Source: Turbatrix aceti (lineage: Eukaryota; Nematoda; Chromadorea; Rhabditida; Panagrolaimidae). From it: a DNA stretch of 64,000 bases. The stretch is taken from contig OZ017766.1 of NCBI GenBank assembly GCA_963969345.1, positions 10,540,001 through 10,604,000 on the forward strand, written 5' to 3'. The notes below the pieces were generated by a model that worked only from the letters and a program-made list of their open reading frames with translations, searched no databases and had not been told where the DNA came from. This document shows positions 1-10,935 of the stretch, piece after piece; positions within the stretch are counted from its first letter, which is position 1, and each line of letters starts with the position of its first letter. The translations under genes were made by a program, and so were the position numbers.

Positions 1-57
1 TTCAAAGTGAGTTTGTCTTTTTGAAAAGCGCGTTTAGCAATGCTAATTTTTTTTTAG

Positions 58-574
58 ATGGCAACACGGCACGAAATCAAGGAGAGCGTCATCCTGCTTA
101 GCCACACCATCAAGGATAACCACAAAAATGCCCTATCGGGTGTCGAGGGCTGCATCGCGTTCGACGAAACCTCCAGTGGGTCCCTGTGACTTTCGAGGTA
201 ATATTGGATTGGATTTTTATGTTGACAACGATGACGTTGTTTCAGCACTACCGTCTCATGGATCGACGACAATTTTGAACTTGACACCGGGGCGGTCATG
301 GTCGTCTCGCATAAGAGCCCCCTCTGTTGAGGACGACTCACGCGATCCGCGCTTGCACGTCTCTGTGCGTCCGGACTCGCCTCATCTCGCCAAGCGGCGA
401 CGCGCTCTCCCTTCTGATGAGGACGACCTCTGGGAGTCGATGGCCCGAGTCCACTTGGCCGAGCCCGGGGAGCAGCGCAACTACCCCTGGCCGGTGAACA
501 AGGACGGCCGCCGTTTCGCCTGGCGCGACCGAGCTGGTCGCCGCCACCGCGATCATCATTCCGCCCGTGACTGA
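58..574 (+). other. Exon-like sequence of an unrecognised gene (partial)
   Basis: A T-rich splice-acceptor-like tract ends in AG at 56-57, directly before ATG at 58. The first about 115 nt read as a plausible coding exon (starting MATRHEIKESVILL) in one frame. A GC-rich open frame occupies roughly 250-574. Possible donors lie near 175 and 200, and an acceptor (tttcag) lies before 246. I cannot join the two blocks in one convincing frame, and I recognise no family. The base composition is much richer in GC than the neighbourhood. It could be the end of a gene that continues left of the window, or a transposon-carried fragment. Confidence 0.2.
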
Positions 575-626
575 ACGAACGTCGACTCGCGTGTGCGCCT
601 GCCCTTGTCCCCAAGCTCTACCAGAG

Positions 627-1609
627 CACTGCATGCGCCTTTGCCTCAATGGACGAAAAAGAGCGCGCGCGCGCGTCGAATGAATCGTGTTCAAAAAAAG
701 GCCCTGAAGCCAGTAATAGAGTTTTTTGCTTACGGTCACTTGGGTAGGCTTAGGCATTTCCCAAAGATTGTTTTAAGCCATCGGCGGTCATTGTCGGATT
801 TTTTTGTGCAATGTTACAGACATTGGAAGAACATGAAATTTCCTGAGACTGTAACTCACCAGAACATCTGTGAATTTTTGAAAATCGAACGTAACTTTTT
901 TCATTACGTCTATAAGAAGCAAATTACGTGAGATGTGCCGTAGCATTATAGTAGTATGCGAGATCGAACCCAAAATAGAATACGTGCTTCATAATGCGCA
1001 CGCGCCTATTGTCGTATATGAAAAAAACGTTCATTATTGCGTTCCTTCTGCTGGTACTTGCATATCAGAAAGCAAAATGAATATAAAAAATGAAAAAGAA
1101 CCAAAGAAATCAGATGGATAAGAAAAGATACACTCTCTTAGATTCCGACTTTTGGCTAAAATTCATTCGCTGCAGGAACATCGAATAGAGCTTTTTTTCT
1201 GCTTTTCTTCAAAATTCTCCCTTGTTGTTCACCGCGCGTGCGCATTTTTTATCATTTTGCGTTCGATCTCGCATACTACTATAATGCTACGGCACATCTC
1301 ACGTAATTTGCTTCTTATAGACGTAATGAAAAAAGTTACGTTCGATTTTCAAAAATTCACAGATGTTCTGGTGAGTTACAGTCTCAGGAAATTTCATGTT
1401 CTTCCAATGTCTGTAACATTGCACAAAAAAATCCGACAATGACCGCCGATGGCTTATAACAATCTCTGGGACATGCCTAAGCCTACCCAAGTGACCGTAA
1501 GCAAAAAACTCTATTACTGGCTTCAGGGCCTTTTTTTGAACACGACACCTTCAAAAAAATGCACGCGCGCGCTCGATTGAGCAGAAATAAGGCGAAAGCG
1601 CATGCAGTG
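627..1609. mobile_element. Foldback (long inverted repeat) element
   Basis: Two arms of about 290 bp, roughly 680-970 and 1265-1545, are near-perfect reverse complements around a spacer of about 295 bp. Outer ends CACTGCATGCGC and GCGCATGCAGTG are also inverted, and CCAGAG occurs immediately on both sides (621-626 and 1610-1615), consistent with a 6-bp target duplication. The peptides readable in each arm are mirror copies of each other, so they are not separate genes. The superfamily is unclear: CACTG ends occur in CMC and Transib elements, but a 6-bp duplication is not typical of them. Confidence 0.75.
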
Positions 1610-1729
1610 CCAGAGATCGGCGACGTGACTCGAAGAACGCTGTGTCCCCTGCTTATTAGTGTGATTCATTGTTTAATTGATTTGTATTGACTCCGGCATC
1701 GCTCGAACTTCCTCCCCTGAGGAAATTCC

Positions 1730-1980
1730 TTGGCCTGTGGAATAAAGATACCCCCGGACTATTCTCGCGGCCTACTACATCCTTCCCCTGGAAGCTTGGC
1801 ATCTATCGAGCTAGGTGCCAGAACTTCATCATCGTCGGTTGCCGATGAAATCTCTGGCGGGCAACAGTGCCACCGGAGAATTCTCCATCGTCGACGAAGT
1901 TATCGAGGAAGTCGTTGCAATCACTCGCGACGGTGCAAGCAACGGAGCGTTGGCCTGTCGGCTTTTGAATATTCCAAGGT
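1730..1980 (+). other. Orphan exon-like block
   Basis: A stretch of coding-like composition (for example the segment SIVDEVIEEVVAITRDG) ends at about 1979 in a good donor (AAG then GTATGT). No acceptor-linked continuation follows before the oppositely oriented glycosyltransferase gene. No family is recognised. It may be the remains of a gene disrupted by the rearrangements in this region. Confidence 0.2.
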
Positions 1981-2154
1981 ATGTCCTGAAAACTGATTAT
2001 TTTTACATCTTTTTTCATTTATATTTAGTATTCACTGTCTCGCGCATCTTATCAATCTGATCGTGCGAGGATTGATGACATATTTATGTTTAAGCCAAAA
2101 AAACTTCACAACTGCTAACAAATTTAATATGTAAAAAACATATACATATTTAAA

Positions 2155-3515
2155 TCAATTAATACTTCTGGAAAGATTCCATAGCATTTCCAACATTGTT
2201 CTGTTTTTCTTTTCAGATGCCGCCAACGCACTGCTTAGAAGACTTTTTTCATCTCCAATATGCCGAATGTTGTACAGTGCGTGATCAAGAATGTACATCA
2301 TGTTCGGGCCCGTGTAGTGGAAAGATACCACGTACTCACTCAACATTTCCTTTCCCTGAAACACATTTCGAAAAATAAATACATACATTGTACATAGGTA
2401 TGCACTCAAGATGCCAAAAAAACTTAATAAAATACCTACGTCTTTGTACGGAAAAGCCATGTAGTATTGTAGCCATTTAGTTTTATTAGGCCCCTCTAGT
2501 CCTAAGTGATTGGACAACGACGATGGGAACATGCGGTGTCTGTGTTTACGATCACGAGTATCGATGAATGTCACGTTCAGATTCATCATGCACCTGCCCA
2601 TTTCGAGATCTTCGTAATTACCTTTATTGGCGGGACGACAAATGTTTTCGTCCGAAAGTCCCATGGAACCCAGAAGTTCTAATGCTTTCCTGAAAATCTT
2701 TTTTTGAGAGTCCCGCAACAAAATTCAAATTTTTAAAATTTTCCGTTTGGGACCCCAAATTTAAAAAAATGTGCAAATAAAAATATTTTTTCCTGAATCC
2801 AAAAAAAAATACAAACCTACTAAGGACGTATCCAGCACCGCCACTCATGTACCTCTTAGGATCGTGCATTTTAAACATGCATCCCAGGTAGAGAGGATCA
2901 TCCGGATTGTAATTGAGCAACAAAAGCTTCAAGTTATCCATTAGAAAATAAGTGTCGTCGTCCGCTTTGAGAAACCAATCGTAATCATTGATTTTGTTCT
3001 GAAATTCCAAATTTCAACAAAAAAAATTCAAAATGATTGCCAACCTTGTATATCCACTCAAAAGCCGCCCTGGTCTTGTGCCACAATTTTTTTCTTTCAT
3101 TCGGAAGCTTTTCGGACTCAGGAATTTGCGGGAGTGTGCTGTTCGCTTTGGCAGTAACAAAAACGGCGCCATCGCAGCGTTTGAGCCAGGTTTGGTTGAC
3201 AGCTTTGGCTTTGGTATTCGTGTTTTCGGGATAAGACATGATCCAGCAGAAAACACGAATATTTTTGTTTAGGCTGTTAAGGTCGTTTGTCGACGTAGTA
3301 CTGTTTATTGGCTCTTCTGTCCACGCATTATTCAACTGTTCTTTTCCTGAATTGTTTTCCCGGATACCTGGGTGCAAATAAGAGATGTGGCTGCTCGCAT
3401 TAAAACTTTTAGAATCAGACAAAAGGAAGAAAAACAAAAATGTCGCTGCCAGAAAGCCAAAGACAAAGGATAACCTGTTGTTTTTTAATCCCCGACATGT
3501 AACAAATGCTAGCAT
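2155..3515 (-). CDS. C1GALT1: Core 1 beta-1,3-galactosyltransferase-like (T-synthase), copy 1
   Basis: This type II Golgi enzyme of the fringe-like GT31 family is expected to transfer galactose from UDP-Gal to O-GalNAc on Ser/Thr, making core 1 O-glycans. Coding exons (minus strand) are 3515-3045, 2998-2817, 2689-2440 and 2355-2155; all junctions are GT-AG, phases are consistent, and the product is 367 aa. Visible features are an N-terminal cytoplasmic stub and signal-anchor helix (residues about 15-33), the CWIMSYPENT block, NQTWLKRCD, the metal/UDP-binding DDD in [10 protein letters not shown] (about 170-172), and [12 protein letters not shown] late GRCM helix and a VSFHYTGP block close the domain. 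TTTTTAG ends 3 nt before the ATG, suggesting trans-splicing. It is very similar to the copy at 9625-10913. Acceptor specificity cannot be read from sequence. Confidence 0.9.
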
Positions 3516-4424
3516 TGGCTAAAAACGGCGATTGCAATTTGCAATTTTGAAAATGACTGATGATCGTGATGTTGACTGTTGAAACTGGAAACTATAAAAC
3601 GAACAAAAATTGAGGTAAACGATGTTGAAATCTGTAAATTAGTAAAACGATGTTATAATAAAAAAAAATTTTAGTTGTTCGTAGTGTTTATCTGATATCA
3701 GGTTGAGCCTGATATGAGGGTCAGATACTGATACTGGTAATTATCAGGCTGATAGTATCATGCAATATCAGGCATGCATCCTGATATCAGTATCAGATCA
3801 TTTTCCAAAAAAGTGGTATCAGATAAACACTAGTTGTTCATTTGCAAACACGATCAAACATGTACAAAAAAAATTCTCGAACAACATTATCAAAATGTTT
3901 GTACATGTATCAGGATGCGTAATCGTATTTGAAATCGATTTTCCAACGACGCTTTTTTCACCATTAGCTAGCTGCCCATGTCAGATGCTTCCGTGATACA
4001 TAACAAACCAATTAAAAAAACCCTTTTTTATTGCACTCACAAACATTTATCGGTTTCGGGAGGCTCTTGTATTAATGATATTCTGCGGTATCGGTGCTGA
4101 TAATTACGATGCACAAGAAAAATGTGATCACTCAAGATTCACGGTGCGTCGGCGCACATGAACGGTGATTCACATCGGAAGCAACGCAGCGGAGCTGACT
4201 CACAGCATTCTGTTTCAGCTGTTCGTTCGTTTGTTTCAATAAAAAACAATTCTTTTAAATTAAGTGTATTTGAATGAACACTTTATTTTACCGTAAACTT
4301 TTTTAGTTATGTACATGCAATCACAATCATAAATACATCATGGAAATTATACATGGTGTAAGAAATAACGTACGCCGCATATTTATTAAATAATCATTAT
4401 ACTACTTGTTTGCCTTTATCGTTA
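3516..4424. other. Intergenic sequence without a recognised gene
   Basis: This AT-rich spacer lies between two members of the galactosyltransferase array. Apart from the 151-bp MITE at 3682-3832, I see no coding exon, RNA gene or repeat that I can support. The short open frames here lack family features. Confidence 0.6.
3682..3832. mobile_element. hAT-type MITE (TAGTGTTTATC ends)
   Basis: A 151-bp element begins TAGTGTTTATCTGATA and ends with its near reverse complement (TATCAGATAAACACTA). It is flanked by GTTGTTCG (3674-3681) and GTTGTTCA (3833-3840), an 8-bp target duplication with one mismatch. The ends fit the YARNG consensus of hAT transposons. The interior is dense in CTGATATCAG-like palindromes. 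It has no coding capacity. Confidence 0.75.
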
Positions 4425-4625
4425 AGATCCATGAGTATCTCCGCCGTCGTTCTCTATTTGTTTGCGAGATTCGCGAGCATTTTTCTAGAAGTACATATCT
4501 TTCCTTCTTCTTGATGCCAAATGTTGTACAGGAAGTAGTCAAGAGTGTACATCCTCTCTGGTTTGACGTAGTAAAATGATATAGCGCAGTTAAGCACCAT
4601 ATCGTTGTCCAAGAACATATTTTTT
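4425..4625 (-). pseudogene. Isolated last-exon fragment of a C1GALT1-like gene
   Basis: On the minus strand this segment matches the last exons at 5994-6206 and 7965-8132, including the bases encoding the RMYTLDYFLYNI-type block. No upstream exons are present. The reading frame is degraded and the acceptor is changed (ttgtccaaga where intact copies have ttgtccta). The sequence just to its right (about 4640-4730) is repeated at about 7770-7860, showing that this region arose by segmental duplication. Confidence 0.75.
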
Positions 4626-4776
4626 TATTTTACGATTAGCGCGCTTTTTATCTGAAATGGATTCCTTTAAAAAAACACGTTGGATAATGCATTAATAATT
4701 TATAAGACGAAAATTACATATTAATGTCGAATCGACGTGGACATTATACCAAATCGAATTGAGCATTTACGCCTAC

Positions 4777-4855
4777 GGGGACATCATTTGTGTCTCCTAT
4801 CATCTGTTCTAATGATAACTAACCACTGAGAAATGGTGAAATAAATAAATAAAAA
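4777..4855 (+). repeat. Dispersed retroposon-like 3' tail, copy 1
   Basis: A conserved segment (core CTAATGATAACTAACCACTG) ends in a GGTGAAATAAATAAATAA tail. The same module recurs at 50404-50480 (plus) and, in reverse orientation, at 19261-19310 and 22150-22185. Shared sequence followed by a simple (AAAT)n tail is what the 3' end of a SINE or LINE looks like. Confidence 0.6.
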
Positions 4856-4915
4856 AACAAAAAAAAAACAAACATTTTTAAGACCACCACAGAAACAATA
4901 AAAAACATAATTTTT

Positions 4916-5925
4916 GGGTCTACTATACTTCAGCCCCCCATCGATTGCAACAACACCGCCTTGGGTTTTTTTAGAGCACAGCCCCCCATAGGAGTTTGAT
5001 TATCCGTATGGAATAGCCCCCCATCTCATTTTTTGCACGCAGGAGTTTGATTATACATACAGAAGGGCCCCCCAGGTGTTTTGGTGTGGAGGTGTTTGAA
5101 AATTTGTATGAACTGCTTCCCATAGGAGTTTGATTATCCGTATGGAATAGCCCCCCACTTCATTTTTTGCACGCAAGCATTTGATTATACATGGGTTTTG
5201 GGGGGAGCATAACAACCCTCAAATTTGCAAAATTTTATCCCTGAATTTTTGTGTAAAAATTTGTATTCGTTGGACAGTCGTTCTTTTTGTTTCTTCTCTG
5301 TCGTCGATGCGGTAAAACCATGAGACTGTACAAAAATTCGTCTGCTGCGAATGGCTGCTGGGTATGTTTTTTGTGTTTATGGAAATTATGGGGGGCCAAT
5401 GTAGCGCTACAACAGTCCCCCATTTGATGTGGGGGCCTGTTGTAGCGCTACAATGGCCCCCCACGTTGTATTTGAGAATATTTGTCTAAAAATGCTTTCT
5501 GGGTGGAAAAAACTATTACGGTATAATATTTTGTCTTGGAACAAGACCTAAAATTATGGGGGGCTGTTGTAGCGCTACAATGGCCCCCCATTTAATCTGG
5601 GGGACTGTTATAGCGCTACAACAACCCCCCATATTTGAAAATTTGAATGAAAATAATTTGTATGGGGGGCTGTATTCTAAAATATCCCGCGGGCTTATTT
5701 TTCAACGTGATGGGGGCTCAAAGTATAGTAGCGCCACGGCCGTATGGAACGACCCCCCATTTTCTCCTTAATCACGATTTCCGTATGAAAAAGCCCCCCA
5801 CAGATGGGGGGCTCTATCATACGGATTTCCGAACTCATGTCGTCATTGATTTAAGGTGAAATGGGGGGCCAAAGTCCGAGCATGGGGGGTCAAAAGTCAG
5901 TGGGGGGCTGAAGTATAGTAGACCC
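4916..5925. mobile_element. G/C-run-rich inverted-repeat element with 8-bp target duplication
   Basis: The 1010-bp element starts GGGTCTACTATACTTCAG and ends with the exact reverse complement. TAATTTTT stands on both sides (4908-4915 and 5926-5933). Inside are about twenty runs of six G or six C, and several copies of the palindrome TGTAGCGCTACA (around 5405, 5435, 5570, 5610). A paralogous segment near 7887-7920 lacks the element and has one TAATTTTT, so it acts as an empty site. The superfamily is uncertain: the 8-bp duplication fits hAT, P or Merlin, but the GGGTC ends are not typical hAT ends. Confidence 0.85.
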
Positions 5926-5993
5926 TAATTTTTTTATAGATTTCTTATTGAAAGAACAAAACATATTTACACAAAAGCCAACAATTTTACATA

Positions 5994-7363
5994 TCATTCT
6001 ATTTTTTTTCTTTTTTCCGTGTTTAACTTTGTGAGTATCTCCAACATCGTTTTCTTTTTGTTTTCGGGATCCGCGAGAACTTTTTCCAGAAGTCTCTTTC
6101 CTTGTCCTTGATGTCGAATGTTGTACAGGAAGTAGTCCAGAGTGTACATCATCTCTGTGTTAACGTTGTGAAATGATATAATGTAGTAAAGCATCAGTTC
6201 GTTGTCCTAAAACACATACGTACACATAATAAAATAAAAATTTAATTGACAGAAAAAAAAAAGAAAAACAAACATAGTTAAACCAGTCTGATATGTTACT
6301 TCGATAATACGACAACTGAAGCGAGAACATACGTGGCCGATATTTATGATCCCGCGTGTCGATGGCAGTAACGTTGAGATTTTGCATGCATAGGGCCATG
6401 TCGACGTCTTCGTATTTGCCTTCGTTTGGGCCGTAGCAAATATTTTCGTTCGGCAGTCCTTGAGAACCGAGAAGTTCTAATGCTTTCCTCAAAATTTACA
6501 TTCAGCATTTACGCAACTTTTTGAATTCAATAAACAATTTTTTTTATTAATTCAAAATGACTTTCTGATCAAAAAAGGTTTTCTGGGTTTCAATTTATAA
6601 CAAAATATTACCAACCTACTGAGGATGTATCCGGCACCACCGCTCATAAAACCATTCTTAAGAGCTTTGATTATATCGACATTACTGGCGCCACGGGTAC
6701 CACGGGTACCAACGAAGTTATTTCGAAGTTCGAGATAACCTCGGTTTCCCACGTAGAGAGGATCACCGGGGTTGTAGTTGAGCAACAAAAGTTTCAGTCT
6801 CTCCATCACAAAATACGTGTCATCATCGGCTTTCAAAAACCAATCATAATCATTGATTTTATTCTGAAAACCCAAAATGTCAATTTAAATTCTCCAAAAG
6901 TCGGAATGGAGCATACATCGTAGAGCCACTGAAAACCTGCCCTGGTCTTGTACCAAAGTTGTCTGTATTTATTTGGGAGATTCTCATGGCCAGGTATTTG
7001 CGGTAGTGTGCTGTTTGCATTGACGGTGACAAAAACGCTTCCGTCACAGCGTTGGAGCCAGGTTTGGTTGACAGCTGTGGCCATGGTATCCGTATTGTCG
7101 GGGTAGGACATGATAAAGCAAAAAACACGCACCGCTTTGTTTTTATGGCGTTGAAGAGAAATTATATCATCGGTGACGTCATCTGCCAACGTATTCGTCG
7201 ATTGACCTAAATAATTTTTCCAAAAACCGCTGTCACTGTTGCTCGGCTTCCAACTATCAGAATCGGTGAACAGAAAAAAATATAAAAAAGTCGCTGCCAG
7301 AAAGCCAAAGGCGAAAAATAAGATGTGGCTCTTCGGTCCTCGCCATGCAAAAAAACCTGACAT
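5994..7363 (-). CDS. C1GALT1: Core 1 beta-1,3-galactosyltransferase-like, copy 2
   Basis: The exons are 7363-6917, 6863-6616, 6487-6274 and 6206-5994, giving 373 aa with consistent phases. The signal-anchor helix lies near residues 14-32, DDD in [10 protein letters not shown] is at about 162-164, and a SGGAGYILSR block follows. Compared with the other two intact genes it is divergent. Exon 2 carries about 22 extra residues before the SGGAGY block, including GTRGTRGA made by a 9-bp tandem duplication near 6692-6710. Exon 3 ends about 12 residues earlier and lacks the YMAFPY segment. Neither change breaks the frame. TTTTCAG lies 3 nt before the ATG. The DDD motif is intact, so it may be active, but these changes border the acceptor region and could alter specificity. 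Confidence 0.87.
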
Positions 7364-7954
7364 CGGCTGAAAATGGGGCGTTTGACGCCAAAAAGTCGTT
7401 TATGAACGTGATTATGATTGGCGGTTTTCTACAATACAATCATTATTATCCAATCAAAACCACACCCCCCAAAAACACGTTTCGTCCCCAGTCAGAGCTG
7501 CGAACTCAGGGTGCACGTATCGCAATTGACATGCGTTCCGGATAGGCCCCTCTACGTACGAAAGCCATCATCATCATCTTCTGACCGTTCATTGTAGTGC
7601 TGTATGCATTATATGGTGTGTACGATTTAGAGCATATAAATTATAAATAATAAATCGTAAAAATTAAACGCGTACATGATGGGCCAAGATAAGTGGTGTG
7701 CATCGTGCACATCACTTTGCTGGGAAGATGAGTAGGCTACAGTCGGTATCTCAAAAACATATATTATTTTATAAATAGCGCGCTTTTTATATGTAACGGA
7801 TTCCTTTTAAAAAACACGTAGGATAATACATTAATAATTTATAACACAAAAAAACTAACATTTTTAAGACCACAGAAACAGTAAAAAAAATAATTTTTTT
7901 TTGATTTTTTTATTGAAAGAACAACACATGCACAAAAGCCAACAATTTCATCAT
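7364..7954. other. Intergenic spacer with segmental-duplication block
   Basis: No gene is seen. Bases about 7755-7960 repeat the sequence found at about 4616-4730, 4860-4915 and 5926-5990, so the spacer downstream of copy 2 and the spacer downstream of the pseudogene at 7965-9436 are duplicates. This copy lacks the 1-kb element at 4916-5925. Confidence 0.65.
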
Positions 7955-8153
7955 CTATCTTTGTTTAACTTTGTGAGTATATCCATGATCGTTCTCTTCT
8001 TCTTTTCGGGATCCGCGAGAACTTTTCCTCTCCTTGATGCCGAATGTTGTACAGGAAGTAGTCGAGAGTGTACATCGTCTCTGGTTTGACGAAGTGAAAT
8101 GATATAGCGTAATTAAGCACCAGTTTGTTGTCCTAAAACACATATGTAGATAC

Positions 8154-8210
8154 CAGAGATGGCAGATCAGATCACTTTTCGAATCAGATCAGCTCATAGG
8201 TCAGACCAGA
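8154..8210 (+). mobile_element. Truncated MITE end (CAGAGATGGC family)
   Basis: These 57 bp match the left end of the intact element at 24088-24541 (CAGAGATGGCAGATCAGATC and onward, with a few mismatches). They stop exactly where the next inverted-repeat element starts at 8211. No right end is present. Confidence 0.7.
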
Positions 8211-9273
8211 CACAGCAAAGGCGTTTTTTTTGCAAGTAAGATGTAAAAGCGTACTCGTACTACGTGCGCGCCTTTCTAGTATCTCCTAGACCACTCATAG
8301 ACACTTCTAGCGTTTGTAGGCAATGGGACTGTGTTTGTAAGCATTTTTAGGTTACTTGTGAGCATATCTGTGTTTGCAAGCGTTTAAAAAAACGACGAAT
8401 CGCCGGCTCGCGTTTGCTTTATAATCCCGATTCCCTTACCCTCGCATCAGTCGTTTGTCGGTTAAAAAAACAATATTTATCATAAGTGAGCAAAAAAACA
8501 CGTAAAAAACAAAAAAAAACAACAAATAAATAAAAAAAGAAATAAAATATTTTGTCTTCGTCGTCAGTCGTACTTTTGAAGACGTCAATGGTGCCGAAAC
8601 AAATTGTTTGAACTGATGATGTGGTCTGATGACGTTGATGTTGTCAACTCGAAGCCAATGATTTCAGGTTTATGCCTGAAAATCATAAAAATGAGGAAAA
8701 TCCATCATAGCACGCGCGACAGATACTTTCGTGCTTTCACCCCAAAAACTCACCAAAGTTGATGCCGGTTGTCGACTAGTTAGTCCAGTAGAGCAGCTGT
8801 TTGTTGCCGATTAGGATTTGACCGTAGAAAGTAGAAAAATACGACGAAAAATGGACGAAACAACAAAAAACGACGTAAAGTCATCAAAACGACGAAAAAA
8901 ACAAAGTTGCGTGAATCGCAGAAAAATCGATGTCAAACAGTGTTTTCGAGCGTCGGAACGCTGATTGCGAGTTTTTATAAGTACTTGGAAGCACATTTAT
9001 GGCGTCAAAGTCGGTGACAGGCAAAACCTAAGCGTTTGTATTCACTTTCAGGCTCAAAAGCGTGTTTACAAGTTTTTATATTCACTTGAAAGCAGTTGCA
9101 TTGCATTGCAAGTTTTTTGTAATCGCCTGTTTGCCAAAACTCGATATCTACAAGTGTTTGCGTTCACCTTCAAGCGCGAGACGGCGTTTGTAAGCTTTTG
9201 CATGTACCGGGAAGCAAAAATTGGTACTTGTACGCTTTTACATCTTACTTGCAAAAAAAACGCCTCTGCTGTG
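8211..9273. mobile_element. Inverted-repeat element inside the C1GALT1 pseudogene
   Basis: Ends of about 45 bp, starting CACAGCAAAGGCGTTTTTTT, are inverted copies of each other with one mismatch. The 1.06-kb interior has repeated AAGCGTTTG-type motifs at 8975-9240 and no convincing gene. I find no target-site duplication. The right end abuts a truncated exon and the left end abuts a truncated MITE, so the locus was probably rearranged by deletion or recombination. Confidence 0.7.
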
Positions 9274-9624
9274 GAGGTGTATTAGGCAACTTTTTAATCT
9301 TTGAATCGTTTTCCTCCAAACTTTGGTGAAAAACGGTAGTGTTGCTGCTTGGATCAACACTATCAGAATCAAACAACAGGATATAGAAAAACAATACGGT
9401 TGCTGCCACAAAGGTTGCTGTAAAAAATGCTAGCATCAACTGAAAACGTGGACCAGAACCGTGAAAATCACTAACAATCATGATCTTGATTTTCTCGGCA
9501 ATAAAGCTGATAGTACCAGCGACTTTAAAAAAATATTTAATTTATGCCGTTTAATAAAAATTATTATTGGTTTTTTATTGGGTACATTTAAATATTTGAA
9601 TGAACAAAACGTGCATCATTGACA

Positions 9625-10913
9625 CTATGAATTAATTTTGTCGGAAAGATTCCTGAGCGTTTCCAGCATCGTTATGTTTTCGTTTTCGGATGCCGCTAAC
9701 GCATCGTTCAGAAGACTACTTTGATCTCCAATATGCCGAATGTTGTACAAGGCGTGGTCAAGAATGTACATAATGTTTGGGGTCATGTAGTGGAAGGATA
9801 CCACGTAATCACTCAACATTTCCTTGCCCTAAAACAAGCATCTCCCAAAAAAATGCATTTCCAAAAACAAAAAAAGGAAACAAACATTTTGGTACGGAAA
9901 AGCCATATACATATTGAGCCATTTTGTCTTGGGGCGACCTCCCAAGTGGTATGGAAGCGACATCGGAAGCATGCGGTGTCGGAGCTGATAATCTCGGGTG
10001 TCTACGGCTGTCACATTCAGATTCTTCATGCATCTACCAATCTCGACATCTTCGTAAAAGCCATCATCGGCGGGATGACAAATTTTTTCATCCGGAAATC
10101 CTTTGGAACCCAGAAGTTCTAATGCTTTTCTGGAAATTGTTTTTACCAGTTTACCGCAACGAAATTCAAATTTTCCGTTAGGGAACCAAATTTTTCAAAA
10201 AAAAAGTGCAAATGAGAATAAGTTTTTCAAAACTCAAGAAAAAAATACAAACCTACTAAGGACGTATCCAGCCCCTCCACTCATGTATCTCTTAGGATCG
10301 TACATTCTAAACTTGCAACCCAGGTAGAGAGGATCATCCGGATTGTAATTGAGCAACAAAAGCTTCAGGTTATCAATGATAAAATAAGTGTCGTCGTCCG
10401 CTTTGAGAAACCAATCGTAATCACTGATTTTGTTCTGAAATTCCAAACTTCAATAAAAAAAATTTCAAAATGATTGCCAACCTTGTAGATCCACTCAAAA
10501 GCTGCCCTGGTCTTGTGCCACAGCTTGTCGTATCCCTCTGGAATATTCTCAGACCCAGGAATCTGCGGAAGTTTGCTGTCTGCGTTAACGGTGACAAAAA
10601 TGCCTCCGTCGCAGCGTTTGAGCCAGGTTTGGTTGACAGCTGTGGCCTTGGTATCCGTGTTTTTGGGTTGAGACATGATCCAGCAGAAAACACGCACATT
10701 GCTGTTCAAGGCATCCACAGGGTTTTCTGACAAAGTAGTATTCGTCGATGATACACTTCTCGTAACATTTCTCAACTTTTCAAAATTTGTACTTTGCCGG
10801 AACTCACGGAATGGCTCCAAATTGACGGGATCATACAACACGGCAAAAAGTATAAAAGTCGAAACCAAAACACCAAGAAGTAGCAAAAAGTTGCGTCTGG
10901 AACACGATTTCAT
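9625..10913 (-). CDS. C1GALT1: Core 1 beta-1,3-galactosyltransferase-like, copy 3
   Basis: The exons are 10913-10482, 10434-10253, 10129-9886 and 9828-9625 (353 aa). I chose [14 protein letters not shown] as the start because TTCACAG, a good acceptor, lies 20 nt upstream (10935-10934), inside the longer open frame that reaches 11027. The product has a short cytoplasmic tail, a signal anchor (about 8-27), the [10 protein letters not shown] and NQTWLKRCD blocks, DDD in [10 protein letters not shown] (about 157-159) and [10 protein letters not shown]. The last exons are nearly the same as copy 1, including intron sequence, so copies 1 and 3 are the younger duplicates. The expected role is Golgi UDP-Gal transfer to O-GalNAc. 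Confidence 0.9.
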
Positions 10914-10935
10914 TGTTGACGGAAAGCACAACGCT

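Larger units (their letters stand above)
7965..9436 (-). pseudogene. C1GALT1-like pseudogene gutted by a mobile element
   Basis: Only the two ends of the gene remain. On the minus strand, the first exon (9436 to about 9281) encodes the start and signal anchor, beginning MLAFFTATFVAATV, and is preceded by TTTTCAG 3 nt upstream. It breaks off where the element at 8211-9273 begins. The last exon (8132-7965) is recognisable (MYTLDYFLYNIRHQG), but a short deletion shifts its frame and ends it early. The two middle exons, including the catalytic DDD region, are missing. This is a clear loss-of-function copy within the array. Confidence 0.85.

Noticed and set aside
593..1490. Two opposed small genes encoding the same C-terminal peptide
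   Set aside because: The identical peptides come from the two arms of one foldback element.
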